Shown: positions 41,325-50,793 of the stretch, one piece after another | How the letters are laid out: the number at the start of each line of letters is the position of its first letter | Numbering within the stretch: the first letter of the stretch is position 1 | NCBI GenBank assembly: GCA_012103035.1 | Contig: JAAVLL010000003.1 | Location: forward strand, 1 to 64,000 | Source of the DNA: Brucella oryzae | GTDB lineage: Bacteria; Pseudomonadota; Alphaproteobacteria; Rhizobiales; Rhizobiaceae | Reading direction: 5' to 3' | DNA length: 64,000 nt | Made by a program: the position numbers and the translations under genes | The notes under the pieces: generated by a model | The model's database searches: none | Seen by the model: only the letters and a program-made list of their open reading frames with translations | What the model was told of the DNA's origin: nothing

Positions 41325-42090
41325 ACTCCAAGATAGACCTCCTGTACGCGCGGATCGGCAAGCACGTCCTCCGGTTCGCCGGTAGTCAGGATTCTGCCGC
41401 CGTTGAGAACAGCGAGCCGCGTGGCGGCCCGCCGCAGCGCGTGCAGAACATGTTCGATCCAGACGATCGTGGTTCCGCGTGCGTGGATCGCACAAATGAT
41501 TGCCAGCAACGCCTCGCATTCGAGGTCGGTCAGCCCGCCTGCGATCTCATCGAGAAGCAGCAGTTCGGGCTTCTGGACCAGCGCCTTTGAAAGCTCCAGC
41601 CGCTTCAGATCCAACAAAGTCAACCGTCCGGCAGGCAAGGCGGCTTTCGAAAGCAGGCCCGTCTGATCGAGCACGTCCATTGCCGCGTACTTCGCCTCTC
41701 TTACTGAAAGGCCGCCGCCATGGATTGCCGGAACGAGTACGTTCTCGAAGACGCTCATATCTGTGAAAGGCTTCGGGACTTGGAATGTGCGGGCGATGCC
41801 CAGCCTACACCGGTCCCACACCGCCATGCGTGAAACGTCCCTTCCCTTGTAGACAACCTTTCCGATACCGGGCCTGAGATTGCCGGCGATGAGATTGAAC
41901 AGTGTGGTCTTACCGGCGCCGTTCGGCCCGAGCACGCCAGAAGTTCTCCCTCGCCGACATGGAGGTCGAGATTGTCTATGATGATGAGGCCGCTGAACCC
42001 ACGGCTGAGCGACAGGAGATCGAGCACGTTGCTTACCTCGCGACAGGACGATGCAGGAAGGGAATCCGGCAGGCTAGCGCGCCGCATCAC
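41321..42090 (-). pseudogene. livG: ABC transporter ATP-binding protein (LivG), one frameshift
   Basis: N-terminal part VLDLLSLSRGFSGLIIIDNL and DLHVGEGELL, then in another frame Walker A LGPNGAGKTTLFNLIAGNLR, GIARTFQVPKPFTDMSVFEN, a LivG-type signature region TLLDLKRLELSKALVQKPEL with Walker B LLLLDEIAGGL, and TIVWIEHVLHALRRAATRLA. The break is near 41938, at the Walker A junction. About 255 residues when joined. Coupled to livF. Confidence 0.87.
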
Positions 42091-42147
42091 TTTGCAATGC
42101 GACGCGGCCGCCTCCAGCCACCCGAAAGCGGCAATAGAGCTTAGCGG

Positions 42148-43409
42148 TCAGCCACCAATCAGGATCGGGCTGGCCGTCACCGCGATTGACGGCGCGAAGC
42201 TATTGTCGACGATCTGCCGTTCATATGGGAATTTCTGCCCCTTGAACCATTGCACGAAGGTGAGATCCGTCTTCGACGTGTTCGGAAGCGGGCCGGTCTT
42301 AAAGTCGATTGTACCGGCGACGGATTCGTAGTGGGACGAGGCAATGGCGTCGCGGATCGATTCAGGCTTGTCTATGTCCTCTGTACGCTTCAACGCATCG
42401 AGTACGAGTTCGAGTTGCGCATGTACATGGCCAAGCGTCTGCTCCCACTGGCGGCCGGTCGCCGCTGCATAGGCATCAGCCAGTTCATGTGCAGTCTGGC
42501 CTGTCAGACCGGACTTGAAAGGATGGAATTGCGTCCACAGGATGGGATTGGCGATTCCAGCCGCCCTGTCACCGAGAGAATACTGCACGTCGGCGAATTC
42601 GCACGACTTGCTCGCCACCACCGCCTTCGGCAGAAAACCCTGCTGCTGGCACTGGGACCAGAACAGGGCGAATTCCGGCCCTGGCGCAAGCGAACTGACC
42701 GCCTGGGCACCACCCGTCTTCAGTGCCGCGATCTGTGCGGCATAGTTGCTGACCGGCAGATCGAAACGGCCGGGATCGACCACCTTGTAGCCTTTTTCGA
42801 AAAACAGCTTCGTCCAGATTTCGCCAAGGATGTGGCCGTCCGCATCGTTCGGCCACAGCGCGCCGGCCACCTTGTCGATTGGAAGCTTGTCCCAAAAGCG
42901 ACAATGGACTTGCCATAATCGTCACCGGAAAAGGAAAAACAGTAGGTCCACTCAAACCCGACCTTGGGGTCACCACTGCGCCCAAAGAACCAAGGCTCCA
43001 ACGGACAAACGGAACCAATGCACGGGACGCCATTCAGCTCGCTCTGGTCAGAAACCGGATTAACGGTCTCCGGCGAGGAGAAAGCGGCAATCACGTCCAC
43101 CTTGTCCTGAAGGATCAGCTCTTGCGCCACTTCGGCGGCGCGGTTGGGATTGCTCTGCTGGTCTTTGACGACGATCTCGATCGGATGTTGCCGGCCGTTG
43201 ATCGCAATCGATCCACCCGTCGCCTTCTGCACCTGCTCCAAGATGAAGGGGATGGGCTGGTGGAATGTAGCCATCTGACCGGAAGCCGGCGTCGTCAGGC
43301 CGATTTTGATTGTTCTCGGCACAGCAAGAGCCGGAGTGGGCAAGAACGGCAGAGCACCAGCTGCCGCCACGGCTCCCATGAAACCGCGACGCGTCATTTC
43401 ATTCCTCAT
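42148..43409 (-). pseudogene. ABC transporter substrate-binding protein (HAAT/LivK-like, Tat signal), one frameshift
   Basis: Begins MRNEMTRRGFMGAVAAAGAL, a twin-arginine signal (TRRGFM) with an Ala-rich core and a cleavage site near ALA-VP. The mature type-1 periplasmic-binding fold follows: TIKIGLTTPASGQMATFHQP, IEIVVKDQQSNPNRAAEVAQ, DKVDVIAAFSSPETVNPVSD. The break is in the T run at 42894-42897 (A4 on the plus strand); one more T gives IVAFWDKLPIDKVAGALWPN and a protein of about 420 residues. It heads the transporter unit, 58 bases after the conserved upstream motif. Confidence 0.87.
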
Positions 43410-43467
43410 GTTCTCCTCCCATGAGTTTGATGTGATGAAATGGCTAACACGCCGAGCAACGAGCGAA

Positions 43468-43494
43468 CCAATATATAATTTGATAGAAACCATA
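43468..43494 (-). promoter_or_regulatory. 27-bp conserved upstream motif, transporter-operon copy
   Basis: Plus-strand sequence begins CCAATATATAATTT and ends GAAACCATA; same length and 22 of 27 bases as the copy at 35523-35549. It is centred about 72 bases upstream of the binding-protein start, a usual place for a LysR activator site. See the hyuA copy. Confidence 0.6.
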
Positions 43495-43689
43495 TGTGAG
43501 AAGCTATGTAATTGGAGGGCTTATCTGACCGCATCGATTGGTCGTCGAGATCGAACCGGGCCGGAAATGTAAACCCGACAGTTCGATCTTCGATGCTTTC
43601 GCGAGCCCCAAGTAGAGCAAGAGCGCACCCAGGTGGCGATCGCTTTCGGCGCTTTCCGGCTGGAAATTCGGGGCGGGCTCGTCGCAAAT

Positions 43690-43890
43690 TTACTGGTTTA
43701 GCCAAATGTTGACCATCAGAAGAGAAATTTCCGCTCCGAATTGTGCAAGGACAGCTCCGGCTAGGACTTCGCCGCCAGCGAAATCAACGAGGCGACGGTG
43801 CGCCAACTGCATCGATGCGAATTCATGGACGGAGCATATACGGCATCCCATGCTGGTTCTTTGTCCCGGATCAGCGCCCTTGAGACAGAT
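43690..43890 (-). pseudogene. C-terminal remnant of an unknown Cys-containing protein
   Basis: An open stretch without a start codon runs from the IS3 element and reads GADPGQRTSMGCRICSVHEF, ASMQLAHRRLVDFAGGEVLA, GAVLAQFGAEISLLMVNIWL, ending LNQ. The composition is protein-like, and a CRIC pair (with another Cys upstream) hints at metal binding. The upstream part would have been removed by the IS3 insertion at about 43900. Family not recognised. The segment 43410-43689 between it and the transporter operon holds only the promoter motif. Confidence 0.3.
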
Positions 43891-43899
43891 TTGGTTTAA

Positions 43900-45355
43900 T
43901 TGAGAGAGAGGATTTTCGGCTCATCGTAGCTCTATCGAAGGAAGCGAAGATGAGACAAAAATCCGGGCCGCAGACATCGGCGGCTGAGAAGACGATCAAG
44001 GACATCCGCCGCGCGACGCAAGCACCATTCTGCGGAAGACAAAATTCGCATTGTGCTGGAAGGGTTGCGTGGCGAAGACAGCATAGCTGCGATCTGCCGC
44101 CGTGAGGGATCGCCGAGAGCCTGTATTATAGCTGGTCGAAGGAATTCCTCGAAGCGGGCAAGAAGCGGCTTGCCGGTGACACCGCCCGCTCGGCGACCAG
44201 TGACGAGGTGAAGGCGCTGCGCCGTGAAAGCCGCGACCTGAAAGAGGCGCTGGCTGACCTCACCCTGGAAAACCGCCTGCTCAAAAAGCATGATCGCGGA
44301 TGGGGGCGACGACGAATGAGATACCCCGCCTCAGAGAAGCTTGAGATCATCCGGATCGTGGAAGATTCGCATTTGTCGGCCAGGCAGACCCTCGACAAGC
44401 TCGGTATTCCTCGGCCAACCTTCTATCGCTGGTATGATCGGTTCCTGACCCACGGTGTCGAGGGGCTGGAAGACCGAACATCTGCGCCGTCACGGGTTTG
44501 GAACCGCATACCCGACGATGTCCGGGATCGCATTATCGAAATGGCGCTGGATCATGCCGACCTGTCGCCGCGCGAACTGGCGGTGAAGTTCACCGATACG
44601 GAAAGCTATTTCGTGTCAGAGGCTTCGGTCTATCGCCTGCTCAAGGCCCACGACCTGATCACCTCGCCAGCCTATATCGTCATCAAGGCCAATGACGAGT
44701 TCAAGGACAAAACCACGCGGCCGAACGAGATGTGGCAAACCGACTTCACCTACCTGAAGGTCATCGGCTGGGGATGGTTCTACCTGTCAACCATCCTCGA
44801 CGACTATTCCCGCTTCATCATCGCCTGGAAGCTGTGCACCAGCATGAAAGTGGACGACGTCACCGCCACGCTCGACCTGGCACTGGCCGCCTCAGGCTGC
44901 GACAAGGTCAAGGTCGAACATCGGCCGCGCCTGCTGTCCGACAATGGCCCGTGTTACGTCGCTTCCGATCTCGGCGAATGGCTGGAGAAATACAAGATCG
45001 ACCAGGTCCACGGCGCTCCTGGCCATCCGCAAACACAGGGTAAGATCGAACGCTGGCACCAGACGCTGAAGAACCGCATCTTGCTCGAAAACTACTTCTT
45101 CCAGGAGGACCTCGAAGCTCAGATCGCGGCCTTCGTCGAGCACTACAACCATCGCCGGTACCACGAGAGCCTCGACAATCTCACGCCCGCCGATGTCTAC
45201 TTCGGACGCGGCCAGACCATCCTGCTCGAACGCGAAAGGATCAAACGAGACACGATCAAACAGCGCCGCTTGAACCACCAGGCCAAAGCGGCTTAAATCA
45301 AAACGCAAACCGAGCCGGAAACTCCATTCTTCCAAAGCCCAAAAGTCTCAAATCA
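43900..45355 (+). mobile_element. IS3-family insertion sequence inserted in a Tn3-family transposase gene
   Basis: A transposase unit of about 1.35 kb flanked by weakly similar ends (TTGAGAGAGAGGATTTTCGG on the left and, as reverse complement, TTGAGACTTTTGGGCTTTGG on the right). Exact limits are uncertain by some 10 bases. To the right, a Tn3 transposase reading frame is interrupted at AQVI. To the left lies an unrelated remnant. Confidence 0.7.
43950..45296 (+). pseudogene. IS3-family transposase (OrfA and OrfB, abnormally in one frame)
   Basis: OrfA begins MRQKSGPQTSAAEKTIKDIR; two small losses (near 44020 and in a G run near 44110) shift its frame before ESLYYSWSKEFLEAGKKRLA. From 44208 the frame is open through the OrfA end (LKEALADLTLENRLLKK) into OrfB without the usual stop, because the A run at 44283-44287 differs from that of relatives. 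OrfB carries D in RPNEMWQTDFTYLKVIGWGW, D in RPRLLSDNGPCYVASDLG and E in QTQGKIERWHQTLKNRILLE. OrfB is complete. Whether a fused protein is really made depends on the A-run length. Confidence 0.85.
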
Positions 45356-45364
45356 TTCGACGAC

Positions 45365-46215
45365 GGACAGATGACTTGAGCCACGATCAGAGCGTGGCGA
45401 CGGCTGGTGTTGAAGTCGTTGGCAAGCCAGGCCGGCGTTGCGTTGCCTCCCGGATCATCTGGTCCCACCGTCCAGATGATACGCACGCCTGCAGTTCCGA
45501 ATCGATCTCCAGCCGCCGTAGAAAAGTTATCCGCTCGGTCAGCCCGACGAGGTTCGACGCAGCCGGCGCTTCTGGCGCCGAGCGCAGCCAATGAAAGCGC
45601 GTCTGGCCGATCGACGGGTCAACCTCTAACAGCCTATCCAGTGATTGAAGCCTATCGAGCGGGATGTTTTCAATCAGAGTTTTTCTGCCCGGCGGCGAGC
45701 AATGGCACGGCCGGCAAGGCCGATGCGTTCGATCGTATCGATCGCCGGCAGAAGAGCTCGCGTTCGCGAAGCGCGGCGACAGCCGAACTGGCTATCGCAG
45801 CACCGTCGTCGGACATGGTCGCCGCTTGAACTGCCGCCAATAGCGCGACGCGGCGATCTTGCAGAGTCGCGCTTCTCGTATTCAGATAGACCATTAGCCG
45901 CGCCATATGATCCCGACGGGTTTCTTCACGACGTGCATAGAGGGCAAATTCGCCTGGAGCGGCGCCGATCTGATCAGCAACATACTTCAGCATGGCGCGA
46001 GGCGGAGTTTCTTCTGCTCCAAGCACTCGACCCGGGTATCGCATCAGACATAGCTGGATGGCAAAGCCGAGACGATTGTGATTACGTCTCCGCAGTTCAA
46101 TCTCCAGGCGATCCGCCGATGACAACAAATAGTGGCGGATTAGGTTATCCTCGTCGACTGGTATGTCGACAAGCTTCCGGCGATCTTGATCTTTAAGAAG
46201 CTTGCGCTTTGCCAT
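45365..46215 (-). pseudogene. Tn3-family transposase (DUF4158 domain), 3'-truncated and frameshifted
   Basis: Starts MAKRKLLKDQDRRKLVDIPV, then RHYLLSSADRLEIELRRRNH, NRLGFAIQLCLMRYPGRVLG and AMLKYVADQIGAAPGEFALY, the N-terminal DUF4158 region of Tn3-type TnpA. Later frames give DAPEAP-like RSAPEAPAASN and a tail AWLANDFNTSRRHALIVAQV, where the IS3 element interrupts it. The catalytic DDE core is absent. No resolvase gene or 38-bp terminal repeat was found. Bases 46216-46434 hold no gene. Confidence 0.78.
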
Positions 46216-46434
46216 CGTCCGACTCCATTGATGAGCAATCTGCTCGAAGCGTTGTCGAGTCGGCCGGACAGAGAAATCAAAATTGGCGCATGTCGGTGGC
46301 AATCCACAGAGATCGGATGTTGCACATCGGATCTACGGCTTCGTTCCGGTTTCGTTCGACCTTAGCGTACGATTTCGACTGCTCTTGTTCTGACCCCAAA
46401 GCGGCCGGCCTCTGAGCCTCCATCCCGATCAGCA

Positions 46435-47252
46435 TCACGGTTGAAGCTCCGCCTCATTGCCTTCCGGCGTCACAATCGTAAGAGAAGCCTCGTCCACCAC
46501 CGTGATCTTCATGTAGTCGCCGACGACATACATTTCTTCCGTGCCGGGTGCTTTCGCAGTAAACCGAACACCGCGGGCCGGCGTTACACCTTTGCAAAAC
46601 ATGGAATAGCGCCGAACGATTCCGGCGTCCGAGAAATCACCGATACGCGACGACGGCAGGTTCCCCACACGTCCCGCCAATCGCGAGGCAGCCTGCCGCA
46701 ATCACCTCGCTCGCCATGGATGATCCGGCTTTGGCCAACAACCAGGCGAACCTCCGGAAGGTAAGTGATCAGAGGGGCATCATCGACCTCCGTTCGCCAC
46801 GGCCTCCATTCCGTGTCCCACGCAATACCGACGGCGACACCCATAGAGAACAATCCCGCACCGGCAAGGGCCAGCAGGATCGCTGTTCCTTGAACTGCCT
46901 TCATCTTCGGTTCCGAAACGATCGGGATCGTTTCATCGGGATCGTGCTTCATAGCACCATCGGCAGCCCGCGCTTGCTCGTAAAGACGATCCCATTGCGC
47001 CATCAGGGCGGAGCCGTCCTCAATTGCCAGAAGCCTCAACAGGACGCGGGCGCTCCTCGGCCTGGGGAGATGGCGCCCAGCGCGCCAGTTGTTAAGGTTT
47101 CGGAGAGCGGCATCGAAGTGCTTCTGGCCGCGTCCGCCGGTCAACTCGCAGTATCGCGCCGCCAGTGACATATTGTCAGAAAAGCCACGATGATGGCAAA
47201 GCTCGTCCAATAGCTTGTGCCACGTGTCGATATGTTCGAGATTATTCACCAT
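46435..47252 (-). pseudogene. hypothetical HTH-like / transmembrane / periplasmic protein (paralogue A), one frameshift
   Basis: About 270 residues. The N-terminal cytoplasmic part (WHKLLDELCHHRGFSDNMSL, ALRNLNNWRAGRHLPRPRSA, RVLLRLLAIEDGSALMAQWD) has the helix pattern of an XRE-like DNA-binding domain. One membrane helix follows (GTAILLALAGAGLFSMGVAV, about residues 118-143). The periplasmic domain ends DAGIVRRYSMFCKGVTPARG, VRFTAKAPGTEEMYVVGDYM, KITV. The break near 46695 is a one-base loss (GDCGQAASRLAGRVGNLPSS after correction). It is clearly homologous over its full length to the next gene upstream. Family not recognised. Confidence 0.6.
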
Positions 47253-47285
47253 GGACGTCCTTTCAGCAGCGTCAATCCGGGAGGA

Positions 47286-48082
47286 CTAAAGGGGCGCCAC
47301 CTCGATCTTAAAATATGCGTCAAAGACCTTCAGTTCTTCGACACCTGGGCGTGCGGCAACAAACTTGATGGCGCGCACCGCCATCTCCTTGCCGCAACCA
47401 TTCATCATCTGCGTGGCAAGACCTCCATCGACAAAGCTGCCGGTTTTGCTGGCGGGCAGGCCGGCTTCCAGGTCACTCCATTCGGACGGGGCGCCATCGC
47501 AACCTTCCACGACACCATGAATGAGCTTTTCAGCGCCTGGTGAAAGAAACGCTCTGGCATTATAGGCGATGGTCGGAAGCTCGGTTTTATCTACAGATGC
47601 CGGTCCTGTGGCCTCACGCCCATTCATGCCTACAGCAGCCAGAAGGCCCACTGGCAGGGTGATCACCACGGCAATGGGAAGCACCCGTCTGCATGCGTGT
47701 ATTCGATAAGATTGGTCGCGATTTGCGACAGGTCTGATACCCCGGGCCGTGGCCCGGAACATAATCGTGTCGCTCGACTAAGGCACGATAAGTGGCGTCC
47801 CATTGCGTTCTGAGGATCGGATCGGAATCCACTTCAAGAAGCCGCGAAAGGACAAGTGCATTGCGTCGAAGGGGTACGCGCCTGCCAAGCCGCCAATCAC
47901 GAAGGTTTTTCTATCGCACGGAAATCACTTTCACCGGAGCGGCCCACTCGATGACAAAAGTCATTGGCCAGATCCGCATTCACGGAATAACCACGCAGTT
48001 GGCACAGTCGATCAAACAATTCATGCCACTTGCCGAAGCTCGGCCAGTCTTCGATGCTCAAATCGTCCCTCCAGTATTGCAA
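47286..48082 (-). pseudogene. hypothetical HTH-like / transmembrane / periplasmic protein (paralogue B), frameshifted
   Basis: Same architecture as paralogue A, 33 bases upstream of it. N-terminal FGKWHELFDRLCQLRGYSVN, then NLRDWRLGRRVPLRRNALVL and SRLLEVDSDPILRTQWDATY; a membrane helix VLPIAVVITLPVGLLAAVGM; and a periplasmic end DGGLATQMMNGCGKEMAVRA, IKFVAARPGVEELKVFDAYF, KIEV. Shared landmarks with A are a first Cys after IHG (EGCDG/GDCGQ), a second Cys-Lys (NGCGK/MFCKG) and PGxEExxVxDxYxKI. Two frame changes (near 47905 and 47760). A membrane-bound regulator or sensor is one possibility; there is no direct evidence. Confidence 0.58.
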
Positions 48083-48263
48083 CGTATTGTAACGACGAGA
48101 TGCGGAAAATGAACCAGTTACACGCTGTGATTTTCCAAAACTTCCTGAGATTGCCGAGTTTTCCGGTGGCCAATCGCGTCAAATCTGCTTGTCTCCCAAC
48201 GTCAGGCGGAAGTTGTCTGACCGACCAATTCATGGGTTAACACGGACATAGGAGTGAACGCAT

Positions 48264-48651
48264 ATGCGCATCCCGACTGCAACAATTATCACGGCACTGA
48301 TCATCGGAAGCGTCTCGGTGTCGACCGCCCAGGCTGCCTGCGAAGGCACAAATGGCAGGGGATGGGGTACTGGAAGAGGGGCCGGACAATTCGAGATGTC
48401 CACTCGCGACAAAATCTGCAAGATCAGTTTTCCCGGCTTCATTGACGACGTCAGAAAAACACGCACCCCGCTACTGACGTTACAATTACCAGACAGCCAA
48501 AAGCGGCAAGGTTTCCGTGGTGGCTGGTCGGGGATTGATTTACACGCCCAATGCCGGCTTCAAGGGTAAAGACCGGTTTTGCACGAAGAACACTACACCG
48601 AAGGTGAAGGGCAAATCCCTCTCGGGATGTATTACCGTCTCCGTCCGATAG
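48264..48651 (+). pseudogene. small secreted protein with Ig-like/cadherin-like C-terminus, one frameshift
   Basis: Signal peptide MRIPTATIITALIIGSVSVS then TAQA, with cleavage before ACEGTNGRGWG. The next frame, after a one-base loss near 48470, reads ATDVTITRQPKSGKVSVVAG, RGLIYTPNAGFKGKDRFCTK and GKSLSGCITVSVR. YTPNAGFKGKDRFC resembles the 'YTPNAGFTGTDSF' strand of bacterial Ig-like/cadherin repeats. Cysteines suggest a disulfide. About 129 residues before processing. Divergent from paralogue B, sharing a 180-bp intergenic region. Function unknown. Confidence 0.55.
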
Positions 48652-48685
48652 CCGCGACTGGTGCCGTTCCGCCTGCCAAATGCAA

Positions 48686-48728
48686 CGACAAGCCTCGTGA
48701 TGCGCTCGGCTTAACATGAGGCTTGTCG
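48686..48728 (+). terminator. inverted repeat after the small secreted gene
   Basis: CGACAAGCCTC (48686-48696) pairs perfectly with GAGGCTTGTCG (48718-48728) across a 21-base loop, 34 bases after the stop of the small secreted gene. No T run follows, so it may be a weak or factor-assisted terminator, or an mRNA-stabilising hairpin. Nothing else is recognised up to 48859. Confidence 0.4.
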
Positions 48729-48859
48729 CATATCTGTTCGCGGTGAACTCACCGAGTTCCTAGCTTCCTTCAAATCCTCAGACCGTCTGGCCTCGACCTG
48801 GTGCCGAACTGAAGCGCCTCACTTCGAGGAACAGCCGGAATGATCCGCCGCTACTGACA

Positions 48860-49623
48860 TCATCGCGATCGTCCGACGAAAGCGGCGGACCTATAAGGCG
48901 CCCTGCCCCTTCCGAAAACGCCGAGCATGTCGAAGGCAACCGGCCTCCGCCGGTCGAGCGCCAGTGCTTCCTGAAGCTCCATGATGTGTTCGCGCATCAG
49001 CTTGACGGCATTTTCCACGTCACCATTCGCACAGTGACGGATGAGGTCGTCGTGATGATCGTGCCATCCGGCCAAACCGCTCTGATTGTCGAACAGGTTG
49101 ACGATGAGGCTGGTGCGGGCGACCAGGAGGCGAACCTGTTCGGCGAGGATCCGATTTCCCGAAAGCTCAGCCATGAGAACATGAAACCCGCCTGACAGGT
49201 GGATCGCTTCCCGTATGTGGCCCTGTTCCCGCAACTTGTTTTCCTGGTCGATATTCTCCTGCAGGCGGGCAATTGCCGCGGGTCGGCAGCACGAGCCACC
49301 GCCTCGGTTGTCCCCGCCTCGATGGCGACACGCGCGGCGAATACCTCCCTCGCCTCGTCTGCATCGGGCGCAGCAACAAACGCGCCGCGCTTGGGGAAGA
49401 ATACCACCAGCTTTTCCCATGTGAGACGCTGCAGAGCGGTTGCGACGGCGCGCCGGCCGACACCGAACGCCTCGACGAGTGCCATTTCCGTCAGCTTGGT
49501 GCCAGGCAGTAGCCGCTGGTCCACGATCGCCGAGAAAAGATGATCATAGGCGTCATCCGCATCCTCGACCTTCGGCCGGTTGCGATCATTCATCACTCCG
49601 ACGAGGCGTTTTTCCTGCTTCAT
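48860..49623 (-). pseudogene. GntR-family regulator (FadR/FCD type), frameshifted
   Basis: Winged helix YDHLFSAIVDQRLLPGTKLT, EMALVEAFGVGRRAVATALQ, RLTWEKLVVFFPKRGAFVAA, then an FCD effector domain (FHVLMAELSGNRILAEQVRL, HDHHDDLIRHCANGDVENAV, KLMREHIMELQEAL) with the His/Asp pattern that binds a metal and organic acid. One break near 49275. About 250 residues. Divergent from the hydantoinase operon and likely its repressor through the palindrome at 49647. Confidence 0.82.
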
Positions 49624-49646
49624 TGTTATTCGCTCTGTTTATTCGG

Positions 49647-49666
49647 TGCGCACGATATTGTGCGCA
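49647..49666 (+). promoter_or_regulatory. 20-bp palindrome, probable GntR operator
   Basis: TGCGCACGATATTGTGCGCA is a near-perfect inverted repeat placed 24 bases before the GntR gene and 94 bases before the divergent binding-protein gene. Size and position are typical of a FadR-type operator acting on both promoters. Confidence 0.65.
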
Positions 49667-49759
49667 ATTTATAGCGCAGCATTGTTTTATTCAAGTTCAC
49701 AAAGTGGCACGCGGCTTGCTCATCTATTTCCAGCAAAACCAAACCAAAAAGGGAAGACG

Positions 49760-50793
49760 ATGACGATACTGAACATGACACGCCGATCCTTCATGTCGAC
49801 GGCAATTGCCGCACCTTTCGTTCTGAAGGCAGGCATCTCGCGCGCCGCGACCTCGGTAAAATTCTCGCTTGCCGCGCCATTCGACGGCTCCAACGCCGCC
49901 TTCTTCCTTGCCCAGCAGAACGGCTGGTACAGGGATGCGGGGCTGGAGTGCCAGTTCGACGCGGGCGGCGGGTCCGGTGAGGCTGTTTCTCGCGTCGGCT
50001 CCGGCGTCTACGATGCCGGCATCGCCGACATCAATTCCATGGCGGAATTCAACGCCAAGAATGACGGTGCGGCGATCCGCAACGTCTACATGGTCTACTT
50101 CCGCAGCCCGCTTTGCGTCGGCACGCTTGCGAAGTCCGGCATCTCCAAGCCCGCGGATCTCGCCGGAAAGACGATCGGCGCCGCCGCACCCGATGGGGCC
50201 TACCGCCTGTTCTCCACCTACGCCCGGGCAGCGGAAATCGATCCGGCGGCGGTCAAATGGAACATGGTGGGCCTTCAGTTGCGCGAGGCCGTACTCGCCG
50301 GAGGCGATGCCGACGCCATCCTCGGCTTCGATTCCACCATGTATTTCGGGCTGATGAAGGCCGGCATCAAGCCTGACGAGATCAGGTTCCTGTACTACGC
50401 GGATGTCGGCCTCGATCTCTACGGTAATGGAATCATCCTTTCGGAAAAATTCAGGACCCGGAATCCCGAGGCAGCCAAGGCGGTTGTCGACGTCAGCGCC
50501 CGTGCCTGGCAAGCTGCTGCGGCAGATCCCAAGGCCGCGATTGCCGCTCTGAAGGTCCATGCGCCCCTGATCAACGCGGACCTTGAGGAGCAGAAGCTGC
50601 TCTGGCTCATCAAAACCAGATGACCACGGAGGAATCCAGGGCCAATGGCCTTGGAGCAATTGACGAGGGCAAGCTGGCCAGGAGCATGGAGGCCGTCGCA
50701 GCGGGCTTCGGGCTGCCTTCCGTGCCGAAGCCGGAAGACGTCTTCGATCCTTCCTTCCTTCCGTCCGTTGAGGCAAGGAAGCTGCCGGCATGA
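49760..50793 (+). pseudogene. ABC transporter substrate-binding protein (NMT1/SsuA-like), frameshift near the end
   Basis: Starts MTILNMTRRSFMSTAIAAPF, a Tat-type signal (TRRSFM) cleaved near SRA-AT. The mature NMT1/THI5-like fold follows: KFSLAAPFDGSNAAFFLAQQ, GSGVYDAGIADINSMAEFNA, KPADLAGKTIGAAAPDGAYR. The A4 run near 50612 is one short: five A's give LIKNQMTTEESRANGLGAID and the true C-terminus, stop at 50793. The family feeds importers of sulfonates, pyrimidine-like and hydantoin-like molecules. RBS GGGAAG. The stop overlaps the next start (ATGA). Confidence 0.85.
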
